64,000 bases of DNA from Paracnuella aquatica (GTDB lineage Bacteria > Bacteroidota > Bacteroidia > Chitinophagales > Chitinophagaceae): NCBI RefSeq assembly GCF_003332885.2, contig NZ_QOWJ01000001.1, forward strand, positions 434,001 through 498,000, written 5' to 3'. Shown one piece after another: positions 26,266-35,247 of the stretch. Position numbers and translations under genes: made by a program. The notes below the pieces were generated by a model, which worked only from the letters and a program-made list of their open reading frames with translations, was not told the DNA's origin and searched no databases. The first letter of the stretch is position 1. Every line of letters starts with the position of its first letter.

Positions 26266-26931
26266 CTATTGGTTTCGGTAATGTTGCGCCAGCAAAAAAA
26301 GTTCCTGCATGTTATAAATCCGCTTCGCTTCTTTTTGTCGCGTAGCGGTCTGAATCATTGCTTTGGCAACCGATTCACCAGGGATGGATTTGAGCATACC
26401 CAGGCCCGGTATGTGTTGCAGCAAGCCCGATAATTTCAGTGCCAATCCTTCGCCGGTGCGTTTCTCTTGGCGGTCGCCGGCAAGCAAACCGGGCTGCAAA
26501 ATGGATGTGTGTTCAAAGGGCAGGCGCAATACGTCTCGTTCCAGTTCCGCTTTCATCCGCGAATAAAAAAATAAAGAATTGAGCGCCGCATTTGCAGCCG
26601 AAACCAACACATAACGGCTTACGCTATTTTGCGCTGCGGCTTGTGCAAACTGGTATTGGTAAGTATAATCCACTTTGTACTGTGCCTCCTTACTTCCGGC
26701 AGCTTTCAGCGTAGTGCCCATTGCCGAAAACAGCACATCGCCCTTCACTTCATCACGCCATTGCTCGGGCCGGTCAAAGGCCACAACATGCTCGTACAAC
26801 ATAGGCGAATGCAGGCCAGTGCGGCGGCGCACAAACACATGCACTTCGCTGAACTGTTGATGGTGCAGCAGCAATTTTGTTAACTCGCGGCCCACCAAAC
26901 CGGTGGCACCCAACACAAGCGCAATAGCCAT
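26266..26931 (-). CDS. NAD(P)-binding Rossmann oxidoreductase (atypical SDR, HTATIP2-like)
   Basis: A 221-residue protein starting MAIALVLGATGLVGREL, with the GxxGxxG dinucleotide loop at residues 8-14. It has a later YKVDYTYQYQFAQAAA helix and SRYVLVSAANA strand as in NmrA/HTATIP2-like atypical short-chain dehydrogenases, but no classical YxxxK catalytic pair is obvious. Substrate unknown. It lies directly downstream of purU on the same strand, about 30 bases apart. Confidence 0.85.
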   Translation of the reverse strand: MAIALVLGATGLVGRELTKLLLHHQQFSEVHVFVRRRTGLHSPMLYEHVVAFDRPEQWRDEVKGDVLFSAMGTTLKAAGSKEAQYKVDYTYQYQFAQAAAQNSVSRYVLVSAANAALNSLFFYSRMKAELERDVLRLPFEHTSILQPGLLAGDRQEKRTGEGLALKLSGLLQHIPGLGMLKSIPGESVAKAMIQTATRQKEAKRIYNMQELFLLAQHYRNQ

Positions 26932-26964
26932 ATCTTTTTTATTTAAAAGGCGAAGGCAAGATCA

Positions 26965-27801
26965 CTAATCGAAAATCACGGTTTTGTTTCCGTACACAAA
27001 AACCCGTTCGTGAAACACCAGCCGCAAAGCTTTTGCCAGCACCATTTGCTCCACATCGCGGCCGGCCTGCTGCATTTCTTTAGCGCCATGCGTATGGTTT
27101 ACCGGTATTATGCTTTGTGCAATGATCGGGCCTTCGTCCAACTGGTTGTTGACAAAATGCGCGGTGGCGCCAATAATTTTTACACCCCGCTCATATGCCT
27201 GTGCATAAGGCTTGGCGCCAACAAATGCGGGTAAAAACGAATGGTGAATGTTAATGATCTTATTAGGGTACCGGGCCACAAACTGCGGCGAAAGAATGCG
27301 CATGTATTTGGCCAGCACCACAAAATCATATTCGTATTGATCGATGATCGCCGCAATTGCTTGCTCGTGTTCTTCGCGGCTTGGCCCCTCATGCGGCACG
27401 TAGTGAAATGGCAGATCGAATTTTTGCACCAGGGGCTGCAATGATTCGTGGTTGGCAATCACCGCCAGTATTTCTGCACCCAGTTCGTTGTAATGATGGC
27501 GCACCAGCAGGTCGGCCAGACAATGATGTTCTTTCGATGCCAGCACCACAATTTTCTTATTGCCACCAGCACAAAACTGAATAACCGCTTCTGCAGGCAA
27601 AGCTTCCCTCAATTCCTGCAAAATTGGCTCCGGCACAGTGTTTCCCGAAAATTCGGTGCGCATAAAAAACCAATTGCCTTTGCGCTCCACAAATTCATCG
27701 TTGCTGATGATGTTGAGTTGGTGCTGAAAAAGAATACCGGTAATGGTGGCAATAAGCCCGGGCCGGTCGGGACATTGAATCAATAAAACATGAGTGGCCA
27801 T
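26965..27801 (-). CDS. purU: Formyltetrahydrofolate deformylase
   Basis: Hydrolyses 10-formyl-THF to formate and THF, balancing one-carbon pools and feeding formate to PurT. ATG 27801 gives 278 residues beginning with the ACT domain (THVLLIQCPDRPGLIATITG, residues 3-22), the normal start; the longer in-frame extension is not conserved. The C-terminal formyltransferase-like domain has VLAKYMRILSP, NIHHSFLPAF and GATAHFVNNQLDEGPI, which include the catalytic Asn, His and Asp. Divergent from the thiolase. Confidence 0.96.
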   Translation of the reverse strand: MATHVLLIQCPDRPGLIATITGILFQHQLNIISNDEFVERKGNWFFMRTEFSGNTVPEPILQELREALPAEAVIQFCAGGNKKIVVLASKEHHCLADLLVRHHYNELGAEILAVIANHESLQPLVQKFDLPFHYVPHEGPSREEHEQAIAAIIDQYEYDFVVLAKYMRILSPQFVARYPNKIINIHHSFLPAFVGAKPYAQAYERGVKIIGATAHFVNNQLDEGPIIAQSIIPVNHTHGAKEMQQAGRDVEQMVLAKALRLVFHERVFVYGNKTVIFD

Positions 27802-27947
27802 AGCCCAACAAGTTAGGACAGGCAGCTGAATTTTAAAGACACCATGCGATTCCTTGTGGGTAAAGCGGTGCCGTTTTGTCAAAATAATAGACCAAAGACG
27901 CCACAGCGTCCGCACTCAGCTTCACCAATTTTTAAGGTATGCCTCTT

Positions 27948-27955
27948 TACATTTG
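27948..27955 (+). promoter_or_regulatory. -7 box for the thiolase gene (TACATTTG)
   Basis: An exact TAnnTTTG match 21 bases upstream of ATG 27977; it also supports that start over upstream in-frame codons. Confidence 0.5.
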
Positions 27956-27976
27956 CACTATAAATACGATTGCTTT

Positions 27977-29152
27977 ATGACATCATCCGTTTACATTGTT
28001 AGTACAGCCCGCACCCCCATTGGCAGCTTCAATGGTGCGCTGGCAGCAGTGCCCGCACCCAAACTGGGCGCTACGGCCATCCAGGCGGCCATTGAAAGAG
28101 CCGGCATTACTCCCGACCAGATTCAGGAAGTTTATATGGGCAACGTGGTAAGTGCCAACATCGGCCAGGCGCCTGCGCAGCAAGCCAGCATCATGGCCGG
28201 CGTGCCCACAACAGTTAATTGCACCACTGTAAATAAAGTTTGCGCCAGCGGCATGAAAGCCATCATGCTGGGCGCACAAAGCATCATGTGCGGCGACAAT
28301 GACATTGTGGTGGCCGGCGGTATGGAAAGCATGAGCAACATTCCATATTATTTAGAAAAAGCTAGAAATGGTTATCGCCTAGGTCACGATAAAATTATTG
28401 ACGGAATTATTCGTGATGGACTGTGGGATCCGTACCAGGATTACCATATGGGCAATGCCGGCGAATTGTGCAGCACTACCTACAACATTACCCGCGAGGA
28501 CCAAGACGATTTTGCGAAAGAAAGCTACCAGCGGGCACAGCAGGCATGGAGCCAGCAAAATTTTGCTGATGAAATTGTGCCGGTGACCATTGAAGGCAGA
28601 ACGACTACAACCGTTGCCGAAGATGAAGAATACAAAAAGGCCAACTTCGAAAAGATGGGTGCGCTGAAGCCTGCATTTACAAAAGATGGCGCCATTACGG
28701 CAGCCAACGCTTCTAAAATAAATGACGGCGCTGCCGCAGTGGTATTGGTCAGCGAAGCAAAAATGAAGGAACTGGGACTAAAGCCACTGGCCCGCATCGT
28801 GTCCTTTGCCGATGCATCGCAGGCGCCTGAATGGTTTACCACAACGCCTATAAAAGCCATGCAAAAAGCTTTGGACAAAAGCGGCTTGAGCGTTGCCGAC
28901 ATTGATGCATTTGAAGTAAACGAAGCTTTTAGCTGCGTGGCCATCATCAATGCAAAGGAGTTGAATATAGACACCGCAAAATTAAATAAATGGGGTGGGG
29001 CAGTGGCACTCGGTCATCCTATTGGTTGCAGCGGTGCCCGCATTGTAGTAACCCTTGCATCCATCTTGCAAAAAGATGGCGGCCACTACGGCATGGCTGG
29101 CATTTGCAATGGCGGCGGCGGTGCCAGTGCCATGATCATTGAGCGGGTGTAG
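27977..29152 (+). CDS. Acetyl-CoA C-acetyltransferase (thiolase)
   Basis: A 391-residue thiolase. The nucleophilic Cys is in NKVCASGMKA near residue 89, NEAF lies near 320, the catalytic His is in GHPIGCSGAR near 350, and the second Cys in CNGGGGASA near 381. Start ATG 27977 matches the family (SSVYIVSTARTPIGSF). It condenses or cleaves acetoacetyl-CoA in biosynthetic or beta-oxidation pathways. No HAD or ACAD gene is adjacent, so the direction is not indicated. Confidence 0.95.
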   Translation: MTSSVYIVSTARTPIGSFNGALAAVPAPKLGATAIQAAIERAGITPDQIQEVYMGNVVSANIGQAPAQQASIMAGVPTTVNCTTVNKVCASGMKAIMLGAQSIMCGDNDIVVAGGMESMSNIPYYLEKARNGYRLGHDKIIDGIIRDGLWDPYQDYHMGNAGELCSTTYNITREDQDDFAKESYQRAQQAWSQQNFADEIVPVTIEGRTTTTVAEDEEYKKANFEKMGALKPAFTKDGAITAANASKINDGAAAVVLVSEAKMKELGLKPLARIVSFADASQAPEWFTTTPIKAMQKALDKSGLSVADIDAFEVNEAFSCVAIINAKELNIDTAKLNKWGGAVALGHPIGCSGARIVVTLASILQKDGGHYGMAGICNGGGGASAMIIERV

Positions 29153-29164
29153 AAAAGTGTTGAG

Positions 29165-29239
29165 CAGTTTAGGGTTTAGGAGTTTAGTATTAAAATATCA
29201 CATCACATTTTTAGTCTAAACTTCTAAACCTTTAAACTA
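29165..29239. repeat. Inverted TTTAGGG/TTTAGGA words between convergent genes
   Basis: AGTTTAGGGTTTAGGAGTTTAG on the left pairs with TCTAAACTTCTAAACCTTTAAACT on the right through complementary words. It lies between the convergent thiolase and SemiSWEET genes and may act as a two-way terminator. Confidence 0.6.
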
Positions 29240-29501
29240 TTTTCTTTCTACTGTATTTGATTCTAAAAAATACAAGCGCTGAATTCACCGCCACCGAAAA
29301 CATGTTGGTATAAATCAGCGGCGCATCGTTGCGCATAAACCCGTACACCACCCACAGGCCCAATCCCGCAATCAAAATCAGCAGCATCATTACCGAAAGG
29401 TCTTCCACATGTTTTTCCTTGATTACCTTAATCAATTGCGGCAACATTGATGCTGCCGTAAGCACACCTGCAGCAATCCCGATCCACTCCATTGTTTTCA
29501 T
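29232..29501 (-). CDS. SemiSWEET sugar transporter
   Basis: An 89-residue half-SWEET with three membrane helices that dimerises to form a sugar pore. The internal ATG 29501 (MKTMEWIGIAAGVLTAASMLP) is chosen because it starts just before the first helix and gives the usual family size. The PQ-loop motif SMLPQL is near residue 22, and the second and third helices follow near residues 37-55 and 62-80. It works by facilitated diffusion; the sugar is not predictable. Confidence 0.9.
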   Translation of the reverse strand: MKTMEWIGIAAGVLTAASMLPQLIKVIKEKHVEDLSVMMLLILIAGLGLWVVYGFMRNDAPLIYTNMFSVAVNSALVFFRIKYSRKKIV

Positions 29502-29655
29502 AAATAATGTTGGTTGTATGTTTTGATCTGCGCTGATACATGGTTTGTTTTCTTCATTTTCACCATGAAAACAAGCCATATTCAATAGCTACAAAACAAT
29601 CGTTCCATTTTTCACGGCACTGTTTTTTTGTTTAGGTAATGTGGCCCTGCTCCGC

Positions 29656-29663
29656 TAATTTTG
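29656..29663 (+). promoter_or_regulatory. -7 box for pdhB (TAATTTTG)
   Basis: An exact TAnnTTTG match 29 bases upstream of the pdhB ATG. Confidence 0.5.
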
Positions 29664-29692
29664 CCCCCGTTCAGAAAAAAATTTTTTGCTGC

Positions 29693-30679
29693 ATGAGACA
29701 GATTCCATTACGTGAAGCCTTGCGTGAAGCCATGTCCGAAGAAATGCGCCGTGATGAACGTGTATTTCTGATGGGCGAGGAAGTGGCCGAGTATAACGGT
29801 GCCTACAAGGTAAGCCAGGGTATGTTGGCCGAATTTGGCCCCCGCCGGATTTTAGATACGCCCATTGCCGAACTCGGTTTTACAGCCGTTGCCGTGGGTG
29901 CCGCACAAAACGGCCTGCGCCCCATCGTAGAATTCATGACCTGGAACTTTGCCGTGCTGGCGCTGGACCAAATCCTGAACACTGCTTCCAAAATGCTGGC
30001 CATGAGTGGTGGACAAATTTCCTGCCCCATTGTTTTCCGCGGACCAAATGGTTCTGCCGGCCAATTGGGTGCACAGCACTCAACAGCGTTTGAAGCCCTG
30101 TATGCCAACATCCCGGGCCTGAAAGTAGTGTCGCCTTCCAATGGCTATGATGCCAAAGGTTTGCTGAAGCAGGCCATTCGTTACGAAGAAGACCCGGTTT
30201 GCTTTATGGAAGCCGAATTGATGTACGGCGAAAAGTCGGATATCCCCGATGAAGAATATTACATTCCACTGGGCAAGGCTGATGTTAAAAAACAAGGCAC
30301 CGATGTGACCATCGTTTCGTTCAACAAAATGATGAAAGTGGCCCTAGGTGCAGCAGCCGAGCTGGAGAAAGAAGGCATATCGGCCGAGGTGATTGACCTG
30401 CGTACCATCCGCCCGCTGGATTGGATGACCATCCTGGAAAGCGTGAAAAAAACCAACCGCCTGGTGATTGTAGAAGAGCAGTGGCCATTTGCCTCCGTTT
30501 CATCCGAGATCACTTACCGCATTCAAAAAGAAGGCTTTGATTACCTGGATGCACCCATCCGCCGCATCACCGCTGCCGATGCGCCGCTGCACTATGCACC
30601 TAACCTGGTTTCACTCGCCCTGCCCGATGTAGGCCGCACTGTGCAACTGGTAAAGGAAGTAATGTACCTGAAGAAATAA
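29693..30679 (+). CDS. pdhB: Pyruvate dehydrogenase E1 component, beta subunit
   Basis: The transketolase-like beta subunit of E1. ATG 29693 (MRQIPLREALREAMSEEM) is the family start; 328 residues. It has MGEEVAEYNGAYKVSQGML with the TPP-contacting Glu, FRGPNGSAGQLGAQHS, and the C-terminal VEEQWPFASVSSEI. It pairs with the pdhA product encoded 6 kb upstream and carries its own promoter-like box and terminator. Confidence 0.96.
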   Translation: MRQIPLREALREAMSEEMRRDERVFLMGEEVAEYNGAYKVSQGMLAEFGPRRILDTPIAELGFTAVAVGAAQNGLRPIVEFMTWNFAVLALDQILNTASKMLAMSGGQISCPIVFRGPNGSAGQLGAQHSTAFEALYANIPGLKVVSPSNGYDAKGLLKQAIRYEEDPVCFMEAELMYGEKSDIPDEEYYIPLGKADVKKQGTDVTIVSFNKMMKVALGAAAELEKEGISAEVIDLRTIRPLDWMTILESVKKTNRLVIVEEQWPFASVSSEITYRIQKEGFDYLDAPIRRITAADAPLHYAPNLVSLALPDVGRTVQLVKEVMYLKK

Positions 30680-30711
30680 CCGACTGCCTTAAACGGCATC
30701 ATTGTACGAAG

Positions 30712-30741
30712 AAAAAGTTGCACCATTGTGTGCAACTTTTT
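30712..30741 (+). terminator. Terminator after pdhB
   Basis: AAAAAGTTGCAC pairs with GTGTGCAACTTTTT around a short loop. The remaining part of the gap to 31130 shows no other gene, RNA or repeat; it is AT-rich and ends with the promoter-like box for the next gene. Confidence 0.8.
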
Positions 30742-31099
30742 CATTTTCAGGAAGTATCGCTCCTAAAATAATTTGAAAATATTTTTTGAAATCTGGAATA
30801 AAGCGCCCATCTTTGTTACGGTTTTTCATAGGATATTGGATTTTACACGAGGCTGGATTTCTATCCGGCCTTTATTTTTTATCCATCGTCCTGTGCACAC
30901 CGCCTTCTTGCTTACAGATTTATGCCGGCTCCGGCGCCAGCACACCAAACACAATTTTATTTCGTTTTGACTTTAATGTCATCCATTGGATTTAAACCGG
31001 TGAGATGCAAGCGAACAACATTTCTAGCAGAAAATAATTGCTGAAGTGGCTTGTCATTTGGTTTGCAGCTAAACTTAAAAACGCTTGCCCCGGAACGCT

Positions 31100-31107
31100 T
31101 ACTTTTG
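31100..31107 (+). promoter_or_regulatory. -7 box for the NtrC-like gene (TACTTTTG)
   Basis: An exact TAnnTTTG match 23 bases upstream of ATG 31131; it lies within the longer in-frame extension and favours the shorter start. Confidence 0.5.
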
Positions 31108-31130
31108 CCCTCCAAATCACCTTTGTACCG

Positions 31131-32291
31131 ATGCCCACGCTACTCATTATTGACGACGAAAAAGCCATCCGCAAAACGCTGAACGAGATTCTTTCTTTTG
31201 AAGGCTACACCATCGATGAAGCCGGCGATGGGGAAGAAGGCCTGCAGAAATTTAAAGCGAAAACTTACGACGTAGTGTTGTGTGATATCAAGATGCCGAA
31301 GATTGACGGGCTTGAGTTTTTGCAAAAAGCGGTAGAGATCAATGCCGATGTTCCCATCATCATGATCTCGGGACATGGCAATATTGAAACAGCCGTAGAA
31401 GCGGTGAAAAAAGGCGCTTACGATTTTATTCAAAAGCCGCCAGATCTCAACCGCATGCTTATTACCATCCGCAATGCGCAGGAACGCAAATCGCTGGTCA
31501 GCGAAACAAAAGTGCTGCGGCGCCGGGTAACAAAAGTGCAGGAAATGATCGGCGATTCGCCGGGCATAAAAAAGATCAAAGACACCATTGAAAAAGTGGC
31601 ACCCACCGATGCCCGCATTTTGGTGACCGGCGAAAACGGCGTGGGTAAAGAATTGGTGGCACGTTGGATCCATGAAAAAAGCAACCGCGCCGACGGTCCG
31701 CTGGTGGAGGTAAACTGTGCCGCCATTCCCAGCGAGCTCATCGAAAGCGAATTGTTTGGCCACGAAAAAGGCTCGTTTACTTCAGCCATCAAACAACGCA
31801 TTGGCAAGTTTGAACAGGCTAATGGCGGTACGCTTTTCCTTGATGAAATTGGCGACATGAGTTTGAGCGCCCAAGCCAAAGTGCTGCGGGCATTGCAGGA
31901 AGGAAAAATTACCCGGGTGGGTGGCGATAAAGAAATTCCGGTGGATGTGCGGGTAGTGGCCGCTACCAATAAAGACCTGATGAAAGAGGTGGAAGGAAAA
32001 GCATTCCGGCTCGACTTGTATCACCGCCTGAGTGTGATCCTCATTCATGTGCCATCGCTCAACGAACGGCGCGATGATATTCCGCTCTTGGTATCGCGTT
32101 TCCTCGATGACATTTGCGGCGATTATGGCATGCCGAAAAAAAGCATTTCGGACGAAGCATTGAAAGCTTTACATCAATACAACTGGACCGGCAACATCCG
32201 CGAACTGCGCAATGTTGTTGAACGCCTGGTGATCCTTTCTGGTAAAACAATTTCAAGGGAAGATGTGAAGAGTTACGTGTTCCCGAAGTAG
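31131..32291 (+). CDS. NtrC-like response regulator with receiver and AAA+ domains, no DNA-binding domain
   Basis: A 386-residue protein from ATG 31131 (MPTLLIIDDEKAIRKTL). The receiver (residues 1-120) has DD near 9, the phospho-acceptor in VVLCDIKMP near 54 and a Lys in DFIQKPP near 105. The AAA+ domain (about 145-375) has Walker A GENGVGKE near 170 and Walker B FLDEIGD near 240. The sigma-54 contact loop reads GSFTSA instead of GAFTGA, and the protein ends shortly after the AAA+ lid (SYVFPK) with no Fis-type helix-turn-helix. It may act from solution or on a partner. No kinase gene adjoins it. Confidence 0.9.
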   Translation: MPTLLIIDDEKAIRKTLNEILSFEGYTIDEAGDGEEGLQKFKAKTYDVVLCDIKMPKIDGLEFLQKAVEINADVPIIMISGHGNIETAVEAVKKGAYDFIQKPPDLNRMLITIRNAQERKSLVSETKVLRRRVTKVQEMIGDSPGIKKIKDTIEKVAPTDARILVTGENGVGKELVARWIHEKSNRADGPLVEVNCAAIPSELIESELFGHEKGSFTSAIKQRIGKFEQANGGTLFLDEIGDMSLSAQAKVLRALQEGKITRVGGDKEIPVDVRVVAATNKDLMKEVEGKAFRLDLYHRLSVILIHVPSLNERRDDIPLLVSRFLDDICGDYGMPKKSISDEALKALHQYNWTGNIRELRNVVERLVILSGKTISREDVKSYVFPK

Positions 32292-32294
32292 ATT

Positions 32295-32368
32295 AAATGT
32301 TTAAGGTCTAAAGTTTAAGGTTGGTCGCTACTGTAGCATCACCTTAAACATTAGACCTTAAACATTAA
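32295..32368. repeat. Inverted TTTAAGG-word hairpin between convergent genes
   Basis: TTTAAGGTCTAAAGTTTAAGGT on the left pairs with ACCTTAAACATTAGACCTTAAACAT on the right, with a 20-base spacer. It lies between two convergent genes, so it could act as a bidirectional terminator. Confidence 0.65.
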
Positions 32369-32378
32369 CCCCCAGGTT

Positions 32379-33950
32379 TTAAAATCCAAACAGCTCGTAC
32401 TTCGTTTTCGGTCGCCTCGTTTCCAGCCAGCGGAAATTTTCCAGCCGCATTTCTGCCGGCGACTTTTGCTGAATCGGCCACAAGGTTCCATCCACATCGC
32501 TGCGGAACACCACTTTATTCAGGTCGCCTTTTTTAAAGTACACATCCATAATTTCCGACTTCGACTGGTTGATGCCCGTGTATGCACTGTCATCGTCCTG
32601 CATATAATAAATGGATTGTGCCTGCCCGCGGGCCCGCACCGAATCAATCACGCCTTCAATAAAATACGAATCCATGCGCCGCGAACTCACCTGGTTGTAA
32701 TAACCCGGTTCTACCTGTTTTACTAAAAACGAGTTGTTGAACACATGCACTTTTTCAGCTTGTTTGTTCCGGGTAAACAAGTGAATGGTATCGCCGGTGA
32801 TCTGGCTCCCTTGACTCCAGACAATCGGGTTTTGAAACAGCTTGAAAGTCGAGTCGCGGAAATTATAAAAAAGACTGTCGCTCACTGCCTGCACCGAATC
32901 GGTAAAAATGCGCACATTCCGGAATGCTTCAAAATAGCGGTTGGTGCTATCACCGGCTTTCAATGTATCAAAACGATTGAGCGAATCGTGCAACCTTGTA
33001 AGATCGGAAAGGCGTGCCGAGAACAGCGTATCGGCGGTGATGTAAATCGAATCCTTTTCCTGCTTTACAATCATCAACGGCTTTTCGGTAGCCAGGAACG
33101 CTTCTGTTTTTTTGTTGACAAAGATTTCATTTGCCAAAATCGAAAGTCCTTTTGCGGTGTCCTTCAACACACCACGTCCCCTAATCTGTACCACACCGGC
33201 TGCATCGTCGTTGGCAATCTGGTCACCAGTTACGGTAAGCGCCCCGTCTTCAATAGTAGTGCGTTGGGTAAAATTAGCATTGCCACCACGCAAGTCGTAA
33301 AAACCTTCGGTGGTGCGGATCACCCGGCCACTGGAATCTTTGATAAATGTGGGCGAAATAAAACGGGTGGTTTGTAAACCAGTGTTGTACAAAAGCGAAT
33401 CGGCTTTCAGGTCGTAAGCCGGGTCTTTGAGCACTACATTTTTTTTAAAATAAACATCCCGCGTATCGGCAAAGTAAGTGCCCTCGCGGCTGGTGAGCAC
33501 CGACTTTTTATTGACCAGTTTCCCGCCATTGCGATAATCGCCGATGCGGGTGTTCATGTCGTAATCAAGTTCGGCCGTAGTAAGTGTTGCCTGCCCGTCG
33601 GACATGCGCACAGCACCCCTGAAATACGCAATGCGCCGGTCGATGAGGTAGCGTAAAGTATTGGAATAAATATGCGCCGTATCGCTGTCGTTGATGTGCA
33701 CCCGGCCATAAGCCTCAAACACGTTGGCCGCTTGGTTGATGACGCAGCTATCACAATCAAATAAAACAGTGCCTTGCCGGAGCTTTACATTGCCGGATAA
33801 AATCTGCAGTGTTTGCCCGCCAGGCGTTTTTTTCAGCGCCAGTTTCCTTGCGTCGATAATTTGCACCAGGCGTGCTGTATCACCTGCAGGCAACTGGGCG
33901 CTACACCAAAAAGAAAGGAGTAATAAAATAGGGGTAAGAAGTCGGTTCAT
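32379..33950 (-). CDS. OstA-like (LptA-superfamily) envelope protein
   Basis: A 523-residue exported protein starting at ATG 33950, which overlaps the TGA of the MCE gene by one base. A signal peptide is near residues 1-20 (ILLLLSFWCSAQ). The body consists of beta-jellyroll repeats of the OstA/LptA type, with recurrent forms such as GNVKLRQGTVLFDCDSCV and GAVRMSDGQATLTTAELDYD. LptA-type proteins bridge LPS across the periplasm. It is translationally coupled to the upstream MCE protein. Confidence 0.85.
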   Translation of the reverse strand: MNRLLTPILLLLSFWCSAQLPAGDTARLVQIIDARKLALKKTPGGQTLQILSGNVKLRQGTVLFDCDSCVINQAANVFEAYGRVHINDSDTAHIYSNTLRYLIDRRIAYFRGAVRMSDGQATLTTAELDYDMNTRIGDYRNGGKLVNKKSVLTSREGTYFADTRDVYFKKNVVLKDPAYDLKADSLLYNTGLQTTRFISPTFIKDSSGRVIRTTEGFYDLRGGNANFTQRTTIEDGALTVTGDQIANDDAAGVVQIRGRGVLKDTAKGLSILANEIFVNKKTEAFLATEKPLMIVKQEKDSIYITADTLFSARLSDLTRLHDSLNRFDTLKAGDSTNRYFEAFRNVRIFTDSVQAVSDSLFYNFRDSTFKLFQNPIVWSQGSQITGDTIHLFTRNKQAEKVHVFNNSFLVKQVEPGYYNQVSSRRMDSYFIEGVIDSVRARGQAQSIYYMQDDDSAYTGINQSKSEIMDVYFKKGDLNKVVFRSDVDGTLWPIQQKSPAEMRLENFRWLETRRPKTKYELFGF

Positions 33951-34957
33951 CAATCGCCTTCGGTTATAATCACCGTGTCTTTAGCTGAAGGCGAAGTTAG
34001 CGGCTCGGCCCCTTTGCGGCCACCGAACAAGGAAATATTAACGTAGCGTTTCGGATGCACCCGCACATCGTCCAGCAGGATTTCCAGGCTCAGTGCCGAC
34101 TTCTGCAATTGGTTGTACAACTGCTGGTCGTTGAGCAGGCGGCCCACGGTGCCGTTGGGGTTATTTACATTGGCATCCAAAGCGGTGATGGTATTTTTCA
34201 ACTGGTCAACCGTTGCCTGCAAACCTGCAATGGTTTGCTTGATGGGCGCATTGGCCAGGTTGGCCGTAGTAAGTTCAATATTGCGGATGGAGGAAGTGAT
34301 CTGCTCGTTGTTGCGGGCAAGGTTGCCGGTAACGTTATTGAGGTTGCCCACTGCCTGCGATACCAAACCGCTTTCTGCATTGAGCAGGCGCTGCAGGTGT
34401 GCCGATGAAACCGCCAGGCTTGCGATCATGTCCTGCAGGTTGTGGTTGGTGTTGGGGTCAAAAATCTGGTTCACCGAACCCAATACCATCTTAAGTGAAT
34501 CGGCTACATCATTTACCCGGGTGATGGTGGGCGTCAGCTGTGTTTTCAGATCGGCAATGATGCCGCCGCTCAAACTGGTGTTGAGTGTATCGCCGGGTTG
34601 CAGGTAAGTATTGGATGGCCCTTTTTCAATTTTGATATAAGAAGCTCCTACCAGCGAAGCATCAATAAAAGCAACCGAATTGTCGGGGATGGCTACATCA
34701 CGGTTGAGGTGAATTTCTACAATAATGCCGTCCACTTCTTTATTGGTTGGGGTAAAGTTGTACACCGTTCCAATAGGGAGGCCATTGATTTTTACAACGT
34801 TTGATTTTTCGAGTGAACCAAGGTCTTTGAACACTGCATACAACGCAGGCTGTTTATTAAAAACTTTTGCACCTTTTAAAAAATTAAAACCCAACACCAG
34901 CAGCACAATAGCAACTACGGCAAGTATGCCAACCTTGGTTTCGTTATTGATCTTCAT
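33950..34957 (-). CDS. MlaD/MCE family lipid-transport protein
   Basis: A 335-residue protein with an N-terminal membrane helix (residues 8-28), an MCE domain (about 36-120, with VKINGLPIGTV and DASLVGASYIKIEKG) and a long C-terminal coiled-coil-like region rich in Asn, Leu and Ala. MCE proteins form hexameric channels moving phospholipids between membranes with an MlaE/F-type ABC partner. No MlaE or MlaF homologue is in the window. A TATTTTTG box at 34999-35006 on the minus strand suits its promoter. Confidence 0.93.
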   Translation of the reverse strand: MKINNETKVGILAVVAIVLLVLGFNFLKGAKVFNKQPALYAVFKDLGSLEKSNVVKINGLPIGTVYNFTPTNKEVDGIIVEIHLNRDVAIPDNSVAFIDASLVGASYIKIEKGPSNTYLQPGDTLNTSLSGGIIADLKTQLTPTITRVNDVADSLKMVLGSVNQIFDPNTNHNLQDMIASLAVSSAHLQRLLNAESGLVSQAVGNLNNVTGNLARNNEQITSSIRNIELTTANLANAPIKQTIAGLQATVDQLKNTITALDANVNNPNGTVGRLLNDQQLYNQLQKSALSLEILLDDVRVHPKRYVNISLFGGRKGAEPLTSPSAKDTVIITEGD

Positions 34958-34998
34958 GAACTTTATATTTTTCCTGCGGCAGGAACCAGTTGAAGCTT

Positions 34999-35006
34999 CA
35001 AAAATA
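34999..35006 (-). promoter_or_regulatory. -7 box for the MCE/OstA operon (TATTTTTG)
   Basis: An exact TAnnTTTG match on the minus strand, about 41 bases before the MCE start codon. Confidence 0.5.
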
Positions 35007-35085
35007 GCAACAATTTCATCGAAGCTTTTTCCATTTTATTCCCACCTTGTTCAGGTGGGTAAAAAACCATACCACAGGGGAGGGA

Positions 35086-35196
35086 GGATTTCGGATTGAC
35101 GATTTCGGATTCCATTCTGGCGGAAAGGACTTTGTGAATCTATGCTTGCAATTTGCACCGAAGGCGATCGTAAATCGTCAATCCCAAATCGTCAAT
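35086..35196. repeat. Inverted GGATTTCGGATTGAC word array
   Basis: The left words at 35086-35112 and their complements at 35167-35196 (TCGTAAATCGTCAATCCC) recall the 1729-1803 array. The arms are about 55 bases apart. It lies between the amidase terminator and the MCE promoter. Confidence 0.7.
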
Positions 35197-35201
35197 AAAA
35201 A

Positions 35202-35219
35202 AAGCCCCTTGCGGGGCTT
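35202..35219 (-). terminator. Terminator after the amidase gene
   Basis: AAGCCCC pairs with GGGGCTT around TTGC, followed on the minus strand by a run of seven T. Confidence 0.85.
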
Positions 35220-35247
35220 CTAAGCGATCGTTTAAGGGAGGCAAGAA

